From Lytechinus variegatus (taxonomy: Eukaryota; Echinodermata; Echinoidea; Temnopleuroida; Toxopneustidae): a stretch of 64,000 nt of DNA. The DNA lies in assembly GCF_018143015.1 (NCBI RefSeq), contig NC_054758.1, positions 20,552,501-20,616,500 on the forward strand, written 5' to 3'. The position numbers and the translations under genes are program-made. The notes beneath the pieces were generated by a model. That model was not told where the DNA came from and searched no databases. It saw only the letters and a list, made by a program, of their open reading frames with translations. This document shows positions 36,046 to 48,945 of the stretch, piece by piece (the first letter of the stretch is position 1; each line of letters opens with the position of its first letter).

Positions 36046-37440
36046 CATTTCACCAAAGATGTAATCTAAATCTTTCAATGATACAGAAAATCACGGCACT
36101 GGGAAGCGAGGTACTGCGTATGCTATACACCATTAGGCAGCTGCCCCATGGAAATCAGAGGGGTGGTTGGGTTAGTTTTTTTTTTCAAAGCCTGCACCCC
36201 CTTTTCAAAAATAATTTGCAGTGCCCTGTAGAAAATGCAAAAGTGCTCCCATGACAAGTTGGTCCCTCAATTTTGTGATTTTTTTTCAAAATATTTATGC
36301 GTCAGATCTTGTCCCCCCCCCCCCCCCGGAAAAATTCGTACGGTCATGAATCTATATAAATGTGTTTACATCGTGTAGCCCTAATGTCTGTCTCTTATTT
36401 ACTTCATGAAACACGTCCTAGACCGTGATATATTGATTTTGTTATGCCTCCCATCCGAATTATTATTAAAACATGATTATTGAGTTAGCAAACTCGTAGT
36501 ATTTGAGAGGGGTATGTTCAAATATTTGTTCGCTGGTGTAAACAAGGTCTTATACTCAGGCGCGGATCCAGGATTTCGTAGGGAGGGGGGCCCAAATTCG
36601 ACCTGATTTTGGCGCCCCTGTGTACTTTTCGGAAAAATGGCGGCCCCTCCCTCCCCAGGCAATCATAAGTGCCTTAAATGCATGTTAAATTATCTTATTT
36701 CATAGGCACATGAATCAGGGGCGGATCCAGCTTTCGCCAATAAAGGGGCCCAATTTTTTTTTTTCAGCCATATTTTCCCCGATCGGCCGCTCGAAGATTT
36801 TTTTGGGGTTTGTTTCTTTGAAGGGGGTAGTCTTACAAGTCACATCTTAGCTTTATTCTTTAAATCAACATAAATGTATAATATCATAATCTTGCGAAGC
36901 GCGAGCAATTTTTTTTTTAAATTGCATGAATTTTTTCCTAAAATTTGAACTTTCTGAAAAAAAGATGTGCCTGCAATAATTACTGCGAACGCGAAGCGCG
37001 AGTAGAAATTTGTGATAAACGTTTTGAACTGATCGGAAAGGTAGGCCTACCAGTCCTGTTAAAGACTGCATACAGTTAGCCACGAAAACGTGATATATTT
37101 CAACAATCAAATAATGCGAGCGCGAAACGCGAGCTGAAAATTTTTGACATTTCTACATAAAAAAATTTAATTATTTTTTTGTAATCATGAACAGGATAGC
37201 TATACAGTATTACTTAACAATTGATGCGAGAGCGAAGTCCGGGCGGAAAAATTCTAAATTTGCGAGAATTCTAGAATGCGAGCGCAAAGCGCGAGCAGAA
37301 AATGTTTGTATACGTTTTGAACTGATCGAAAGGTGCCTTTTAAGGACTGCTTGCATTTAGCCATGAAGACATTACATATTTCATCAATCAAATAATGCGA
37401 GCGCGAAGCGCGAGCTGAAAATTTTTGACATTTCTACATA

Positions 37441-38362
37441 AAGAATGGAAAACTTTAATACAATATACTTATTACAGAAAAAAGCAATTCGAATCTGTAC
37501 TGATTCCCAATATTTATCACACACAAATCCATTATCCCATAAACTAAAGACTCTAACAGTATTTGACATAATACACTTCAAAGTTTACTACTTATGTTTA
37601 AGTACGTAAATAACATGCTCCCACCTTCATTCCACAATTTTTATACTCTTAATACATCTATTCATTCATACCCTACCCGTTACTCTTCAAATTTCCATTT
37701 AATCAACCCCAAACTGCTTATTGCGCAGAGATCCATCAGACACCATGGTCCAGATTTGTGGAACTCTCTACCAGCAGAGTCTGTAAAACAATCTTCGTCT
37801 CTTCACTCATTTAAGGCTAACGTTAAATCTATGTTATTATCAGAATATTTGAAGTAAAATTTCTGTGTCGTATCCTTTTTATCGTGAATTTATTCCTCCT
37901 TCGATTTAGTCATCACCAATATCTTCATCATGACCACCATCATCTCCATGGCCTTCATCATCATCATCATCATCATAATAATCATCAGCATCATCATCAT
38001 CATCATCAACAACAACAACATCATCATATCACCGTCACCCTCAGCTTTATCATCTTCATCTTCACACTATGATATTGCATGAATTCATGTTTCGTATTTG
38101 AAAATATATGCCCATTCTGCTTTATAAATGTATTAATTCAATTAGTATAAGTTTGGGATTGTCATTTTTTCAAGCAATCTGCTTATGATGACAATCCTTC
38201 TCCTGCAAATTGTGAATATCATATAGTTAATAATTTTGTCTGGAATTATTTTTCTAGTACTCTTTATTTATGATTCATGCCAAAAATGCTAATATTATGT
38301 TATGAAAAATGTATTATACGAATGTTATGGATGCAGAAGAAAACAATAAATCAAATCAAATC
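37441..38362 (+). mobile_element. 5'-truncated LINE inserted in the tandem array
   Basis: Two frames carry the non-LTR RT C-terminal region: LLQKKAIRICTDSQYL..FDIIHFKVYYLC, then after a one-base frameshift near 37594 KYVNNMLPPSF..QRSIRHHGPDLWNSLPAESVK..FKANVKSML. A 3' UTR with a (CAT)n run (37950-38030) follows, ending AATAAATCAAATCAAATCAA. The array resumes directly after it. Confidence 0.8.
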
Positions 38363-39589
38363 AATTGATGCGAGCGCGAAGTGCGAGCGGAAAAATTCTA
38401 GATTTGTTTCCTAAATCATGAAAAAGATGAATAAAATGGAATCTTCCTATATTAATAATGCGAGCGCAAAGTGCGAGCGTAAAAAAAATCGTGATTTCGA
38501 CCTTGAACGGGATACTCTATTCATGTTTAAATCATGAAAGGGATGAGAAAGGGGATCTTCCTACATTAATAATTCGAGCACAAAGGGCGAGCGGAATTTT
38601 TTTATATTGTGATCTGAAACTGGATAAGTGAATGAAAATGCGCGCGCGTGTTTCAGATTTAGACCTATAATCTAGGCATTCTACATAATCTTTTATCATG
38701 AAAATAAAAGCGAGCGCGGAGCGCGAGCTTAAAATATTTGATATTCCGATCTGATATTTCAAACGCTTTATAGGAAACTTGTAAGGTGGATATAAATCGC
38801 ACTTGATAAAGAGCGGATATGTTTCATTATTACTTTAATTTTGAGACATAGGACCTTGCCATCCTTATAGGACATGTTATCATATGAATATGATGACTAT
38901 AATTATATCTTCCTATTCATCTTGCTAAGCGCGAGATTAAAAAAAGGGACAATTTAATTATTAAATTGATATCTTACTATACATGCATAATGAGGGCGCG
39001 GAATCTGATGATATTATGGCCTGAACACTGTACATTCAAGCACCTTTTTATTATGAATAGGATGCATCATTAATTAGTTGATATATTTTTAACCATTAAT
39101 GCGAGCGCAAATCGCAAGCCGAAATTTTTGATAAACTGTCATGAAAAGGGGATTTTAGGTAGTTTGTTATACAATCAATATTGAGACATACATAACCCGC
39201 CAATCAAAAATACAAGCATAGCGGCGCTAGCTGATGCGTTTTGATAATCAGACCTGAAAAGGGATATTTTGAAAACTTTATGGAATACATGAAAATAATA
39301 GGTACCTGATAAATCAAATTCGCGAACGCACAGCGCAATTGGAAAATGTTAATATTCAGACCATAAAACTGACATTTTTACAGAGCACGTTTTAAAATTC
39401 AATATGTAAATCACAAAAATTAATGAAAGTTCGATTTCCAAGGAGAAATATGTTTTGTATACTGACTTCCAAACTTGATATTTAAGCTCCACGTTGAACA
39501 AGATATGTGGATCATTTAACAGGCAATGCGAGCGCGAAGCGCGAGCGAAAATTTTATATAGTGACATGAAATATTTTTTCCAAGCCTTC

Positions 39590-39735
39590 CTCTCATCTTA
39601 TTTTATTCATTCGTCTTCCTCCTTTTTTTTCTCTCTTTTCTTTTCCTTCCTTTTTTTTTCCTTCCCCTTTTTTTTGCTCTACCAATAGGGGGGCGCGGGC
39701 GCCTCGGGCCCCCACCTGGATCCGCCTATGCATGA
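39590..39735. mobile_element. pyrimidine tract joined to a GGATCCGCC terminus
   Basis: A CT-rich stretch ends in a GC-rich block (GGGCGCCTCGGGCCCCCACC) and then TGGATCCGCCTATG. The arrangement matches the larger one at 48930-49852. Confidence 0.55.
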
Positions 39736-42625
39736 AGAAGAGGCAAATGAATAATGGATTTATAATGATGTGTTCATGAATAAATGTAATATCACTTATA
39801 AAAATAATCAATGCGAGCGGGAAACTCGAGCGATTTGTATTTTAACCATTTGATGCTTTCAATTTCGTTAAATTTCTCATCAGAGTAGGCCCTGCTAGAA
39901 TTATGTGAGCGGGAGCCAGGCGCGGATCCAGGATTTCTTAGGGGGCCCTAATATCAAGTCAAGTAATAATCGTGCCGAAATATTGACTCCCATTGCCGAA
40001 TGGGTAATGTCTAGTTCAGTTAATTCTCACAGAAACCTCTCTTGCATTGTAGGCATTCTTCGTTCCTGTGGGTACTCCCATTTTTTTTCTACTTTTTGTT
40101 TCAGGGTTGAAAAATCTTAGGGGGATGATACCCCTGTATCGCCACGTATGAAAACTGGTTGTGCAATAACTAAATTGCATATTCTGCATGAAAGAAAATT
40201 AATATTTTATTTTGGGTAAGATATTCTTCAAAAGATATGAATTAACATGCTTTTTATTATATAGTTGAGGTAGACTCCGTAGTCAGCACTCAGCATTTAC
40301 TAATTGGGAGTGCACTGCCTACTTAGATCTGTGTTTGGATTTATTATATATTATTCGCTTGAAATCCATTCAAAATGTAGTGAGTTGTCTTGTCAATCCT
40401 AATCAACAAACATTGGCTCTTCCGCTCTTGCAAAAATCATATAAAGTATCAAAAGGTTATGTATCTTATAATCTTGCTCAAATTTTATATACTCCAAATA
40501 GATTTTCAAAAGAAACAGAATGCGTGTAAACGGTGTATATAAATAGAAAATAAGATACTAAAGATAAATATACTGTAAAAATATTCTTTACTATCAGTGT
40601 CTTTATAAATATGAAAACAATGCTCTTAAGTTCGCATCATTTTGGACGATAAGTTCTAATCTCTCTCTTTCATACGATACTAGCGAAACATGAATTCCAA
40701 GGTCCCATGTATCTTGTATACATCAACTAGTTCAAGATGTAACAATAAATGTAAATGATAGCAATGCAGTTTAGGCCTGAGTAAATACACAACAAAAAAG
40801 TAAGTCCCCCCTAAATCAAATTGCTGTAACTTTTGAACAGAATTATTTTGAGATATGATATTTCGTAGGTGGTTTTCTACACTCATTAAGCAACTTCTGG
40901 TGAAAAATGAGATTGATCGGTTGCGTCATGCATGAGTGATTAAAGATTGAATTAAAAATGACTATTTATGAAAGTCACAAGAATCGATTTTCAGATTTAG
41001 TGTGGTATGGTGTGTCATCCCGTAGGACTAGCGTGCCAAAATTGATTTTTTGGTTGTTTTGGCTTCAATAGGGTCCCCTTAGACCAAAAACGATGGGGGT
41101 CAAATTTTCAGACCCCTCCTTCCCTTTGTGGGGGGTCCTTTTTGGCGCCATATTGGCCTGTACAAAGCCCAATAGGATAATCCATTGTTTTCAACCTTAT
41201 TTCTCACTTTTCTTCGCCAATTTTATTTTTAAGTTGTCTGAGGTGTACAAGAATGAATATTTGATGATGTTGTGAAGTCAATATTTTTTCACTTTTGCCA
41301 TACGGGGGGCGGATTTTGCGAAAAATGCCCCAAAATTGTAAACTATTACCCCAAAAATGTAATTTTCCCCTTTTTGGCACTAGAATTAGGACAAAAAGAC
41401 TACAAAATGAAGTGCATATGTCTTGTTGTACAGTCCAATAACAGAGGAATACATCACATGTAATTTATATGATTATTATTGGTAAATTAATGTAAAAGTC
41501 ACCCCCATTTCAGGATTTTATGCAGTGAAAACCTAACTACAACACTAGAGGGCGCCATAACTTATCATGATGATATTAGTGTGGTACGGTATATCATGAC
41601 ACAGTTTTTTTTTATTCACTTGGGTCCAATCTATCACGAAATGATAGGGTTCCAATTTTCCCCACCCTCACCCACTGCCTGAGGGTGGGGTCACCTATAT
41701 CGAGACCCACTAAAATCAGGAGTATTAGTAATTTTGCGCCCGGTTAAACAATTAATTATTTTATGGTATTTTATCATCCCTAGACAGCTAAAATGCCTAT
41801 ATCTGAAGGCTTCAAGTTGGACAAGCATCCTACCAACCATATTCCCTACCCCCCCCCCCCCCCCAACTGACTGGCATACAACTTTCACCATTCGGCCACT
41901 CGTTCTAGAGTAGAATTTACGATTAAAGGACTTCTATTCGAATTGTCAATTATGTACTTCTCGGCTAATTTCCAATTACTGATAGACAGAAAAAACACAT
42001 AAAATATAATTTTAGCCCCCCCCACACACACACACACACACGCGCGCACATATGCACATATTCATTATTGAAATAACATGTGATGTTTAGAGAACTTCCG
42101 AACTTAAATTGTTTTTCAGCAGTTGTTAGTACTAATTGACCTCAGAAATAATATACTAAAAATCTACCAAATTCTGCATCAGGCAAAGTGGTTATTTTCA
42201 AGATAGTATCCAAGATGGCCACCATTCCCTTAAAATTAATGAATACGACTCACTCATTATCCACCCTAGAATCCTAGTTAGTTTCATACTCCATGGTCGA
42301 GGAGTTAAAATAATCTGTTGACACAGGGTAGAGTGAATATGAGGACCCCAGTATACCTTGGAAATATAAGATGACATCAAAAAAGCCTGCCGTGTGCTAA
42401 AAATCCGCAATTTGGTTTTGATTCAATGATTTTAAGGGTGAAGTAGTAAATTGGAAAAAAGTTACAAGGACAGTGAGTGGTCTGGTTGGTCCAAAAATCC
42501 ATGATGGCTTCAAAAAAATTATTCTGAAATGGCTGCTAAAATTAAAGCAGATATAGCTGATTTCATATCGTCCATGGAAATGTGATTTCGATGTTCAATT
42601 TTAAACCACTAGTTTGGGTTAAGTA

Positions 42626-42769
42626 CACTCTAAAAAATGAAGTGCTAAGTTAGCTCTTAAAGAGCGTGTATAGTGACTGCACTTCGGAGTGCCGATTTGT
42701 CTAGTCGGAAGTGCAGTCACTATACACGCTCTTTAAGAGCCAAATTAGCACTTAATTTTTTAGAGTGTA
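42626..42769. mobile_element. hairpin MITE with CACTCTAAAAAAT ends
   Basis: About 65-bp arms (AGTGCTAA, GCTCTTAAAGAGCGTGTATA) meet at a short centre, flanked by TA on both sides. Confidence 0.85.
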
Positions 42770-42907
42770 ATATAGGATAAGTTACAAGGACAGTCAGTGG
42801 TCTGGTATGTCCAAAAATCAAAGATGAATTCCAAAAAATGATCTTAAAATGGCTGCTGATACTTAAAGCGGACAAAGTTCATTTCATATCGGCCTAGGAG
42901 ATACAGG

Positions 42908-43077
42908 TGGGTGTTTCATAAAGCTGTTATAAGATAAGACGACTTTAAGAACGACTGGTGATCCTTTCTTTTGGTAAATGGTATACACCATAGGGGATGG
43001 TTTAGCGCGTAAGAAAGGATCACCATCGTTCTTAAAGTCACTCTTAACTTACGAACAGCTTTATGAAACGGCCCCCA
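42908..43077. mobile_element. MITE with GTTTCATAAAGCTGTT ends
   Basis: Arms of about 60 bp share GACTTTAAGAACGA and TGGTGATCCTTTCTT as inverted repeats. The end style resembles elements at 8342, 53195 and 58907. Confidence 0.8.
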
Positions 43078-44169
43078 GTTTGGTGTCTAAACCAATGGTT
43101 TCAAGGGTCAAATAAAACATTTGGATAAGTAAATAAGGGCTGTCAGTGGTCTGCTATGTCAAAAAATGCGATATGGCCTCCAAAATGCAGGGTCTAAATT
43201 GACTGTGGTTCTTAAAAGTAGACATAGTTCATTAGAAATGCACATCGTGGATTTGATTTTGGTGTCTACACTAGAGTTTAAAGGATCAAGTATTGTTTCA
43301 AGTTGAAAGAACAGTCGGATGTCAAGTTTATCAAAAATCCAAGATTGCTTAATGACTGCTATTACTTTAAAAGTGGATATAGAACATTAAACATACACCT
43401 GGGGATATTATTTTGGTGTCTACACTAGTATTTCAAGAGTTGAAATTAAAAATACATATTAAGGACTAGCTACAATGACTATGCAGTTATCCATTTTGCC
43501 TTAAAATCCAAGTGGGCTTTAAAAAAATGTGTTCCAAAATGACTACTGTTACTTAAAAGTGGAGACATTATTCAGACAATACCAACCTGTGAGAAATATT
43601 TTGTTGCCTACACTTATATGTATGGGATAAGTTATCATATTGATTCATGAGATTTTAATAGCACCCACTTGATGATTTTTTTAATATACCATGGATTTTA
43701 GACAAAATGGAAAACTAAATATCCTTGTTATTTGTTGAATGTAATATCTAACCCTTTATACCACCATGTAGACATCCAAATTATTCCTCACATATTAATA
43801 TTGTATAAACTCTGAACATTATTGATAAGTTTTGAGAATCATTTTAGATGCCATTTTGAAAACTTTCTTGGATTTTTAGGCAAAATGGACAAGTGCATAT
43901 CTTTGTAACTAATCGAAATTATTATTATAATCATGAAACCATTGAGTGGACACCAAAATCATATGTCCTTGGTGAATTTTAAATGAACGATGTCCATTTT
44001 TAAGTAACAGCAGTCACTTTAGACTCAGATTTCTTCACGATATCTTGGATTTTCCGACATAGACCAATGACTGTCCTTGTTATGATATGGTAATATTAAT
44101 AATATAGGTATATTTACCTAGGGAAGCCACTTCAGTTCTAAAAACTGTTCTCCCAGCAGGCCTTGCCAT

Positions 44170-44391
44170 TATTATTACCCCTGCCTTAGATGGGCTGCCT
44201 AGGCGCTTTAGCATTCATTGAATTCCTTCGCGCATTCAGGGAATTTCTACCGGGTACCCATTTACCACACCTGGGTTGAGTGCATCACAATGTTGATAAA
44301 TTTCTTGCAGAATGAAACTATGCCATGGCTGGGATTCGAACCCACGACCCTTTCAAAGTCAAAAGACCAATCCACTGGGGCCACAACACTC
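44170..44391 (-). mobile_element. tRNA-derived SINE, minus orientation
   Basis: The plus strand shows GGGATTCGAACCCACGACCC and ATCCACTGGGGCCACAACAC (B and A boxes inverted) with the body GGTACCCATTTACCACACC. Confidence 0.75.
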
Positions 44392-45902
44392 GAACGGTTT
44401 TAACTAATTTTCTGACTTTAAAAATCATGGTTTAAACATGAAACCATATTCTTGATGGATATTACATGTCCACTTGTAAATAACGGTGGCTATTTTATAC
44501 TCTATTGTTTAACATACTCGACCAACGACTCTCCTTGTAACTTATTCTAATGTATTATTAGACTCACTTTTCCATGGTAGTCACACACATTCATATTCCC
44601 GGATATTGAACAAACTTTATCGGTTTTTCAAGCAGCAACAGCAATTTCAAACTCCATTTTTGGAAGCCATCTTGGATTTTTTCAACATACCGGACCACCG
44701 ACTGTCCCGGTATGTTGAGTCCAAGATGGCCTCCAAAAGTTAAATAAATAAAGAAAGGAAACGGTATTCTTGTCCCAATTATGATCGTTGAAACCGTGAT
44801 CTAGACACCGATTCCATCTATCTCAGGTATATAAAATGTGCTATGTCCATTTAAAGTATCAACAGCCATTTTAAACTCCATTTTTGGAAGCCATCTTGGA
44901 TTTCTGGGTCCTCGTAACTTTTCCCGATATACTTCTTCACCCTTAAAAGTCTTTGAATAGAAACCAAATTAAGGTCACTTTATAAGTAAAAAAAATCCAT
45001 TATTTTTTATTTTAGCCCAATGCAGCCATTTTGCCCCCCCCCCCACGTGGGGGGCGAGAATCAAAACAAATTAGATGCCCATACTATGAATCGGCATTGG
45101 AAATAATTGCTCTTGAAATGTGTCAGCTTTCAAATTTATTGATAAAATTACAGTGCCTAGAATTTGATTTTTTAGGGAAGTGCTTATCATAAGTTATGGC
45201 GCCCTCTAGTGTTGTAGTAGGGTTTTTCACTGCATAAAATCCTGAAATGGGGATGATTTTTACATCAATTGACCAAAAATAATGATATACATTACATGTG
45301 ATATATTCCTCTGTTGTTGGATTGTATAACAAGACATATTCATTTCATTTTGTAATCCTTTTGTCCTAATTTTAGTGCCAAAAAAGGGAAAAATAATATT
45401 TTGGGGGCAATATTTTAAAATTTTTTGGCATTTTTCATAAAGTCCGCCCCCGTATGGTAAAAGTTAAAAAACATTGACATCACAACATCATCAAATATTC
45501 ATTCTCATACACCTCAGACAACTTTAAAATATAATTGGCAAAGAAAAGTGAGAAATAAGGTTGAAAACAATGGATTATCCTATTGGGCTTTGTACAGGCC
45601 ATTATGGCGCCAAAAAGGACCCCCACAAAGGGAAGGAGGGGTCTGAAAATTTGACCCCCATCGTTTTTGGTCTAAGGGGACCCTATTGAAGCCAAAACAA
45701 CATAAAAATCAATTTTGGCACGCTAGTCCTACGGGAGCTGTGTCAGTGACATACCGTACCACACTAATTGTGCATATGCTAAGTTGGGCAAAAAATGTTT
45801 TTAGGCGAATTTCATGGTGTTATGCTGTTTTACTATCCATTTAGCCACTCCACACACAATTTTGATATTGTATGTTCATGGTTGAGTGAGCACAGTGTAT
45901 TG

Positions 45903-46051
45903 CAGGGGCCGCGGGGGGGGGGGGGTGCTGGGGGCTTCAGCCCCTCACTTTTTTCCAAAAGCATGTACACAAATGTAAAAATGATCATACGATTGTGATT
46001 TTCTGGATGGTCAGCCCCCTTCCCACTTTCAAAACCGTTCCGCGGCCCCTG
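45903..46051. mobile_element. MITE, CAGGGGCC family, copy 3
   Basis: CAGGGGCCGCGG and CCGCGGCCCCTG ends with TATTG on both sides, again a 5-bp target duplication. The interior matches copy 2 (ATGATCATACGATTGTGATT). Confidence 0.85.
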
Positions 46052-46269
46052 TATTGTGACGTATCATCATAGGGGTTTATGGTAGTATCCTCTAAAACTT
46101 GTTAGATCATGTTAAAATTTGGAAATGTTGATGTCTTCCCCGATTATAGGCCCCTCCCCCATTTCGAAATTCTGGATCCACCACTGACAGACTGATTTGT
46201 CCATAAATTAAACTGATCATGAGAAATTGTTAGGGAAGTATGCATTTATGCAGTATAAAGAGTATTCAT

Positions 46270-47600
46270 ACCTAAGTTTTCGAATGTGCTCGCTCAACCA
46301 TGAAAATGTTTAAAGTTCGGAACGTGTGTAGTGATAGAAATGATGGATGATAAGACAACAGCAATTAAAGTCACATTTGAAACCGAATTTGCCCCCAATA
46401 TTCACTTTATTACCCTTTAAAATGAGTCTTTGACATTGAAAATACAAATTTTCCCACTTTGATGCGTGCTCGCTCATCCATGAATATACAAATCGATTTC
46501 ATTTTTGCACAGAAAGATTGCCCATAGGTTGATAAACATTACTGCCAAGTAACATTGCTAAAGACAGCCGTGAAAAAAGTTCCACCATATTGAATAAGGG
46601 CTTACTTATTCTTAAATATATGCACCTTTAATGTACACAAGTCTATGAGAGAGGAAGTCAAAATTTTAACAAATATGAAATGAGGGTTTGTGTCATGGAC
46701 GGTTTTTGTTACTTCTGCCAACAAATATTTCATGAAACTTCGCACATGGCTCAAGGTAACACTATCTAAAAGCCGCGCACACCAAAAGAATCATTCGATA
46801 CGGCACAGAGTGGGGCTAAGGCCTAGAACTTTCTTCTCATTTGCATAATTTTCGAATATTGTGTGCTCACTGATGCATTAAACATCGGGATTTTCATAAG
46901 AATCAAATCAAATGAACTATGCAAGGAGGTTTGTGAAAGATATACATAGTTACAAATTGCATTTTTCTAATAACGTAAAAACGAGCTGATCACATTCCAC
47001 ATGTTCATTCAAGCGTGAATGTGTAATTAAACGCCTTTGAATCATTGAAGCATGTTAATTGGTCATGAACATAACGAAAAAGTTGAGAAAAGATAATTTT
47101 CAGTTACCAAAATGAAACAATACATGCCTATGATATTTATAAAATCGTATTTTTGTTTTCAATAAATATTCATTGAACCGTGAAACGATGGTTATTGTTG
47201 AAGATGCTCTCCCCAAAATAACTGTCATCATATTCTATCATTTTTATTGATAGAAATGTGTACAAAATTCAATTATAGTAATTTTGGACTTGTGTTTATT
47301 CAACCGTAAAATTTAGTCAAAAAAGTTGTATCATCTTTTAGAAAGTACCTTTTACAAGCCTTCTGACCATTTTTCATGATGAGAATGTGGAATTAGCTCC
47401 AATAAAATGGAATCAAAGTAATGATATTTGGCTTGTGACTTTTGAAAAGTGACATTTTTGCCTTCTGACGGTGCTCACTAAAGCATGACGTAAAATACGT
47501 CCATAACATTTACTCAGAGGAAAGCTTATAAAATTACTTACACGCTCATGTAAAAATATATTAAAAACTCGCATTGGTTCGGAAATTATTGATGTTTGTT
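46270..47600. repeat. degenerate tandem units with GTGCTCRCTMAWSCATGA words
   Basis: Variants of GTGCTCGCTCAACCATGAAA recur near 46290, 46466, 46862, 47005, 47170, 47295 and 47473, spaced about 130-200 bases apart. The same word appears complemented near 45880. Confidence 0.5.
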
Positions 47601-47776
47601 TAAGGGGGGACTTACTTTTTTGTTGTGTATAGTTTCAGTGCAATTCGTAAAAAAATAATAAAACGTGATTTCCCACTGTAGGTTGGAAACGAAAAGGTGT
47701 CGTATCATGAACTGTATATAGCTGTCTTTTACGCATTACTACATGAAACAACAATATAGGAACGATAAAAACCATA

Positions 47777-48639
47777 GGGGAAGGTGGGGTAAGTTGTGAC
47801 AGTTTTTGCTTTTTGCATGTTAGAATTGATATGATTTATAATCTTGTCGAAATAAGTACCTTGCTTTGAAATTTCATTCTTCTGAAATATTTTCCACCTA
47901 TATATAACTTTCTACCCCAACACTGAAAGTCATCGTGACCTTTGAAAAAACCCGATGTCAAATGGCTCAACTTGCCCCATATATGGGGTAAGTTTGAGTC
48001 ACCTTCTGGGGTAAGTTGAGCCACAAAAACTATGTACAAAATGTATGGGGGGAGAACCAGCATGTCAATGTTTTGTTTAAAGTCTTTTCACTTGCTAATT
48101 CTCTATAAATACTAACATCCTGTAAAAGGAAAAGAGCAGTCATGTTAATTTGCTCCTTTCAGCCTGTATTTCAATCGATTTTTATGGTTTGTTTGTTTTT
48201 TTAAGATACATTACCATAGGAATTACCATGGCTCAACTTGCCCCATGCTGTTTGGCTCAACTTACCCCAGTCCGAACATAGTGCGATAATTTTGTATCCA
48301 CACATTTATTATGAATCCATCATATAAAAGACTATGACAAGAATGAAGATCCATACCTGGACTAATAATGTTGTTATCATGTCTTTATTATATTTAAAGA
48401 CGTGTGTGTTTATAAAGCACTTATCTATTTCACACTCTTTTTTACTTTTTTGGCTGAAATTCACATTTTTCCCTCTAAAAAACTACTTTTTGTTTCAAAG
48501 TTGGAAACAATGTGGTGGGGTTAGGGGTTATGCTATGGGTCATCAATACATGACACCACCACAATGTCTGACTCATTCATTATTGGCCTGCGGCTGGTGG
48601 CTCAACTTGCCCCTATGCTCAACTTACCCCGCCTTCCCC
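47777..48639. mobile_element. MITE with GGGGAAGGTGGGGTAAGTTG ends and TA duplication
   Basis: Ends GGGGAAGGTGGGGTAAGTTG and CAACTTACCCCGCCTTCCCC, flanked by TA. GGGGTAAGTTGAGCC-type words recur inside in both directions (near 47967, 47990, 48010, 48230, 48250). Confidence 0.8.
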
Positions 48640-48764
48640 TACAGTTATTTGGGTGCAGTTATTTGAGTATTTGACGATTCGTCAAAAAATAAAACACGCA
48701 TCCGAAACTTTCACCTTTACAATGAATGTTTCATTTATTCTTTTACATATTGCACACCAAGAAA

Positions 48765-48945
48765 TAAAGGTTCAAAATTGAACCCCGAAAGGTTGATGCA
48801 AAATCAGCACCCTATGGGTTAAAAATTTGAACCCCTAATTTGGGGTTCCAAAATTGAACCCTGCGGTTGGGGTTCATTTTTGCACCCTGCGGGTTCAAAA
48901 CTGCACCCCTAAATTTCAAATTGAAACCCTAGGGGTTCTTCCCTC
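48765..48945. repeat. GGTTCAAAATTGAACCC palindromic minisatellite
   Basis: GGTTCAAAATTGAACCCC and variants recur at roughly 20-40-base spacing. Each unit is itself near-palindromic. Confidence 0.65.

Larger units (their letters stand above)
36880..39850. repeat. degenerate roughly 100-bp tandem array with CG-rich near-palindromic boxes
   Basis: GCGAGCGCGAAGCGCGAGC or close variants recur near 36892, 36988, 37114, 37278, 37398, 38371, 38461, 38711, 39102, 39529 and 39814. They are separated by AT-rich spacers that share GAAAATTTTTGACATTTC and ATCATGAAA words. A LINE fragment splits the array at about 37440-38362, and GGATCCAGG-type ends and a CT tract interrupt its right part. Confidence 0.75.
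40999..45765. mobile_element. giant foldback: about 570-bp outer arms plus mirrored tandem repeats
   Basis: Bases 40999-41570 and 45188-45765 are inverted copies of each other (AGTGTGGTAYGG ends, CCTATTGAAGCC, CACTAGAGGGCGCCATAACT). Between them, loose units of about 170-300 bp with CCAAGATGGC and TTAAAAGTGGA words run in one direction to about 43600. They run as complements (GCCATCTTGGATTT, TCCATTTTTAAGTAAC) from 43800 on. A SINE and two MITEs have inserted. Non-coding. Confidence 0.75.
40786..47630. mobile_element. 6.8-kb composite with short outer inverted repeats
   Basis: ACACAACAAAAAAGTAAGTC at 40786-40810 reappears as its complement at 47602-47630. Inside lie a 4.8-kb giant inverted repeat (40999-45765) and a run of degenerate units (46270-47600). 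No transposase or other coding region was seen. Confidence 0.5.

Noticed and set aside
37884-38072. His-rich 62-codon frame
   Set aside because: Translation of a (CAT)n microsatellite in a LINE 3' end.
36880-39850. CRISPR-like array
   Set aside because: Eukaryotic context, degenerate boxes and similar rather than unique spacers.
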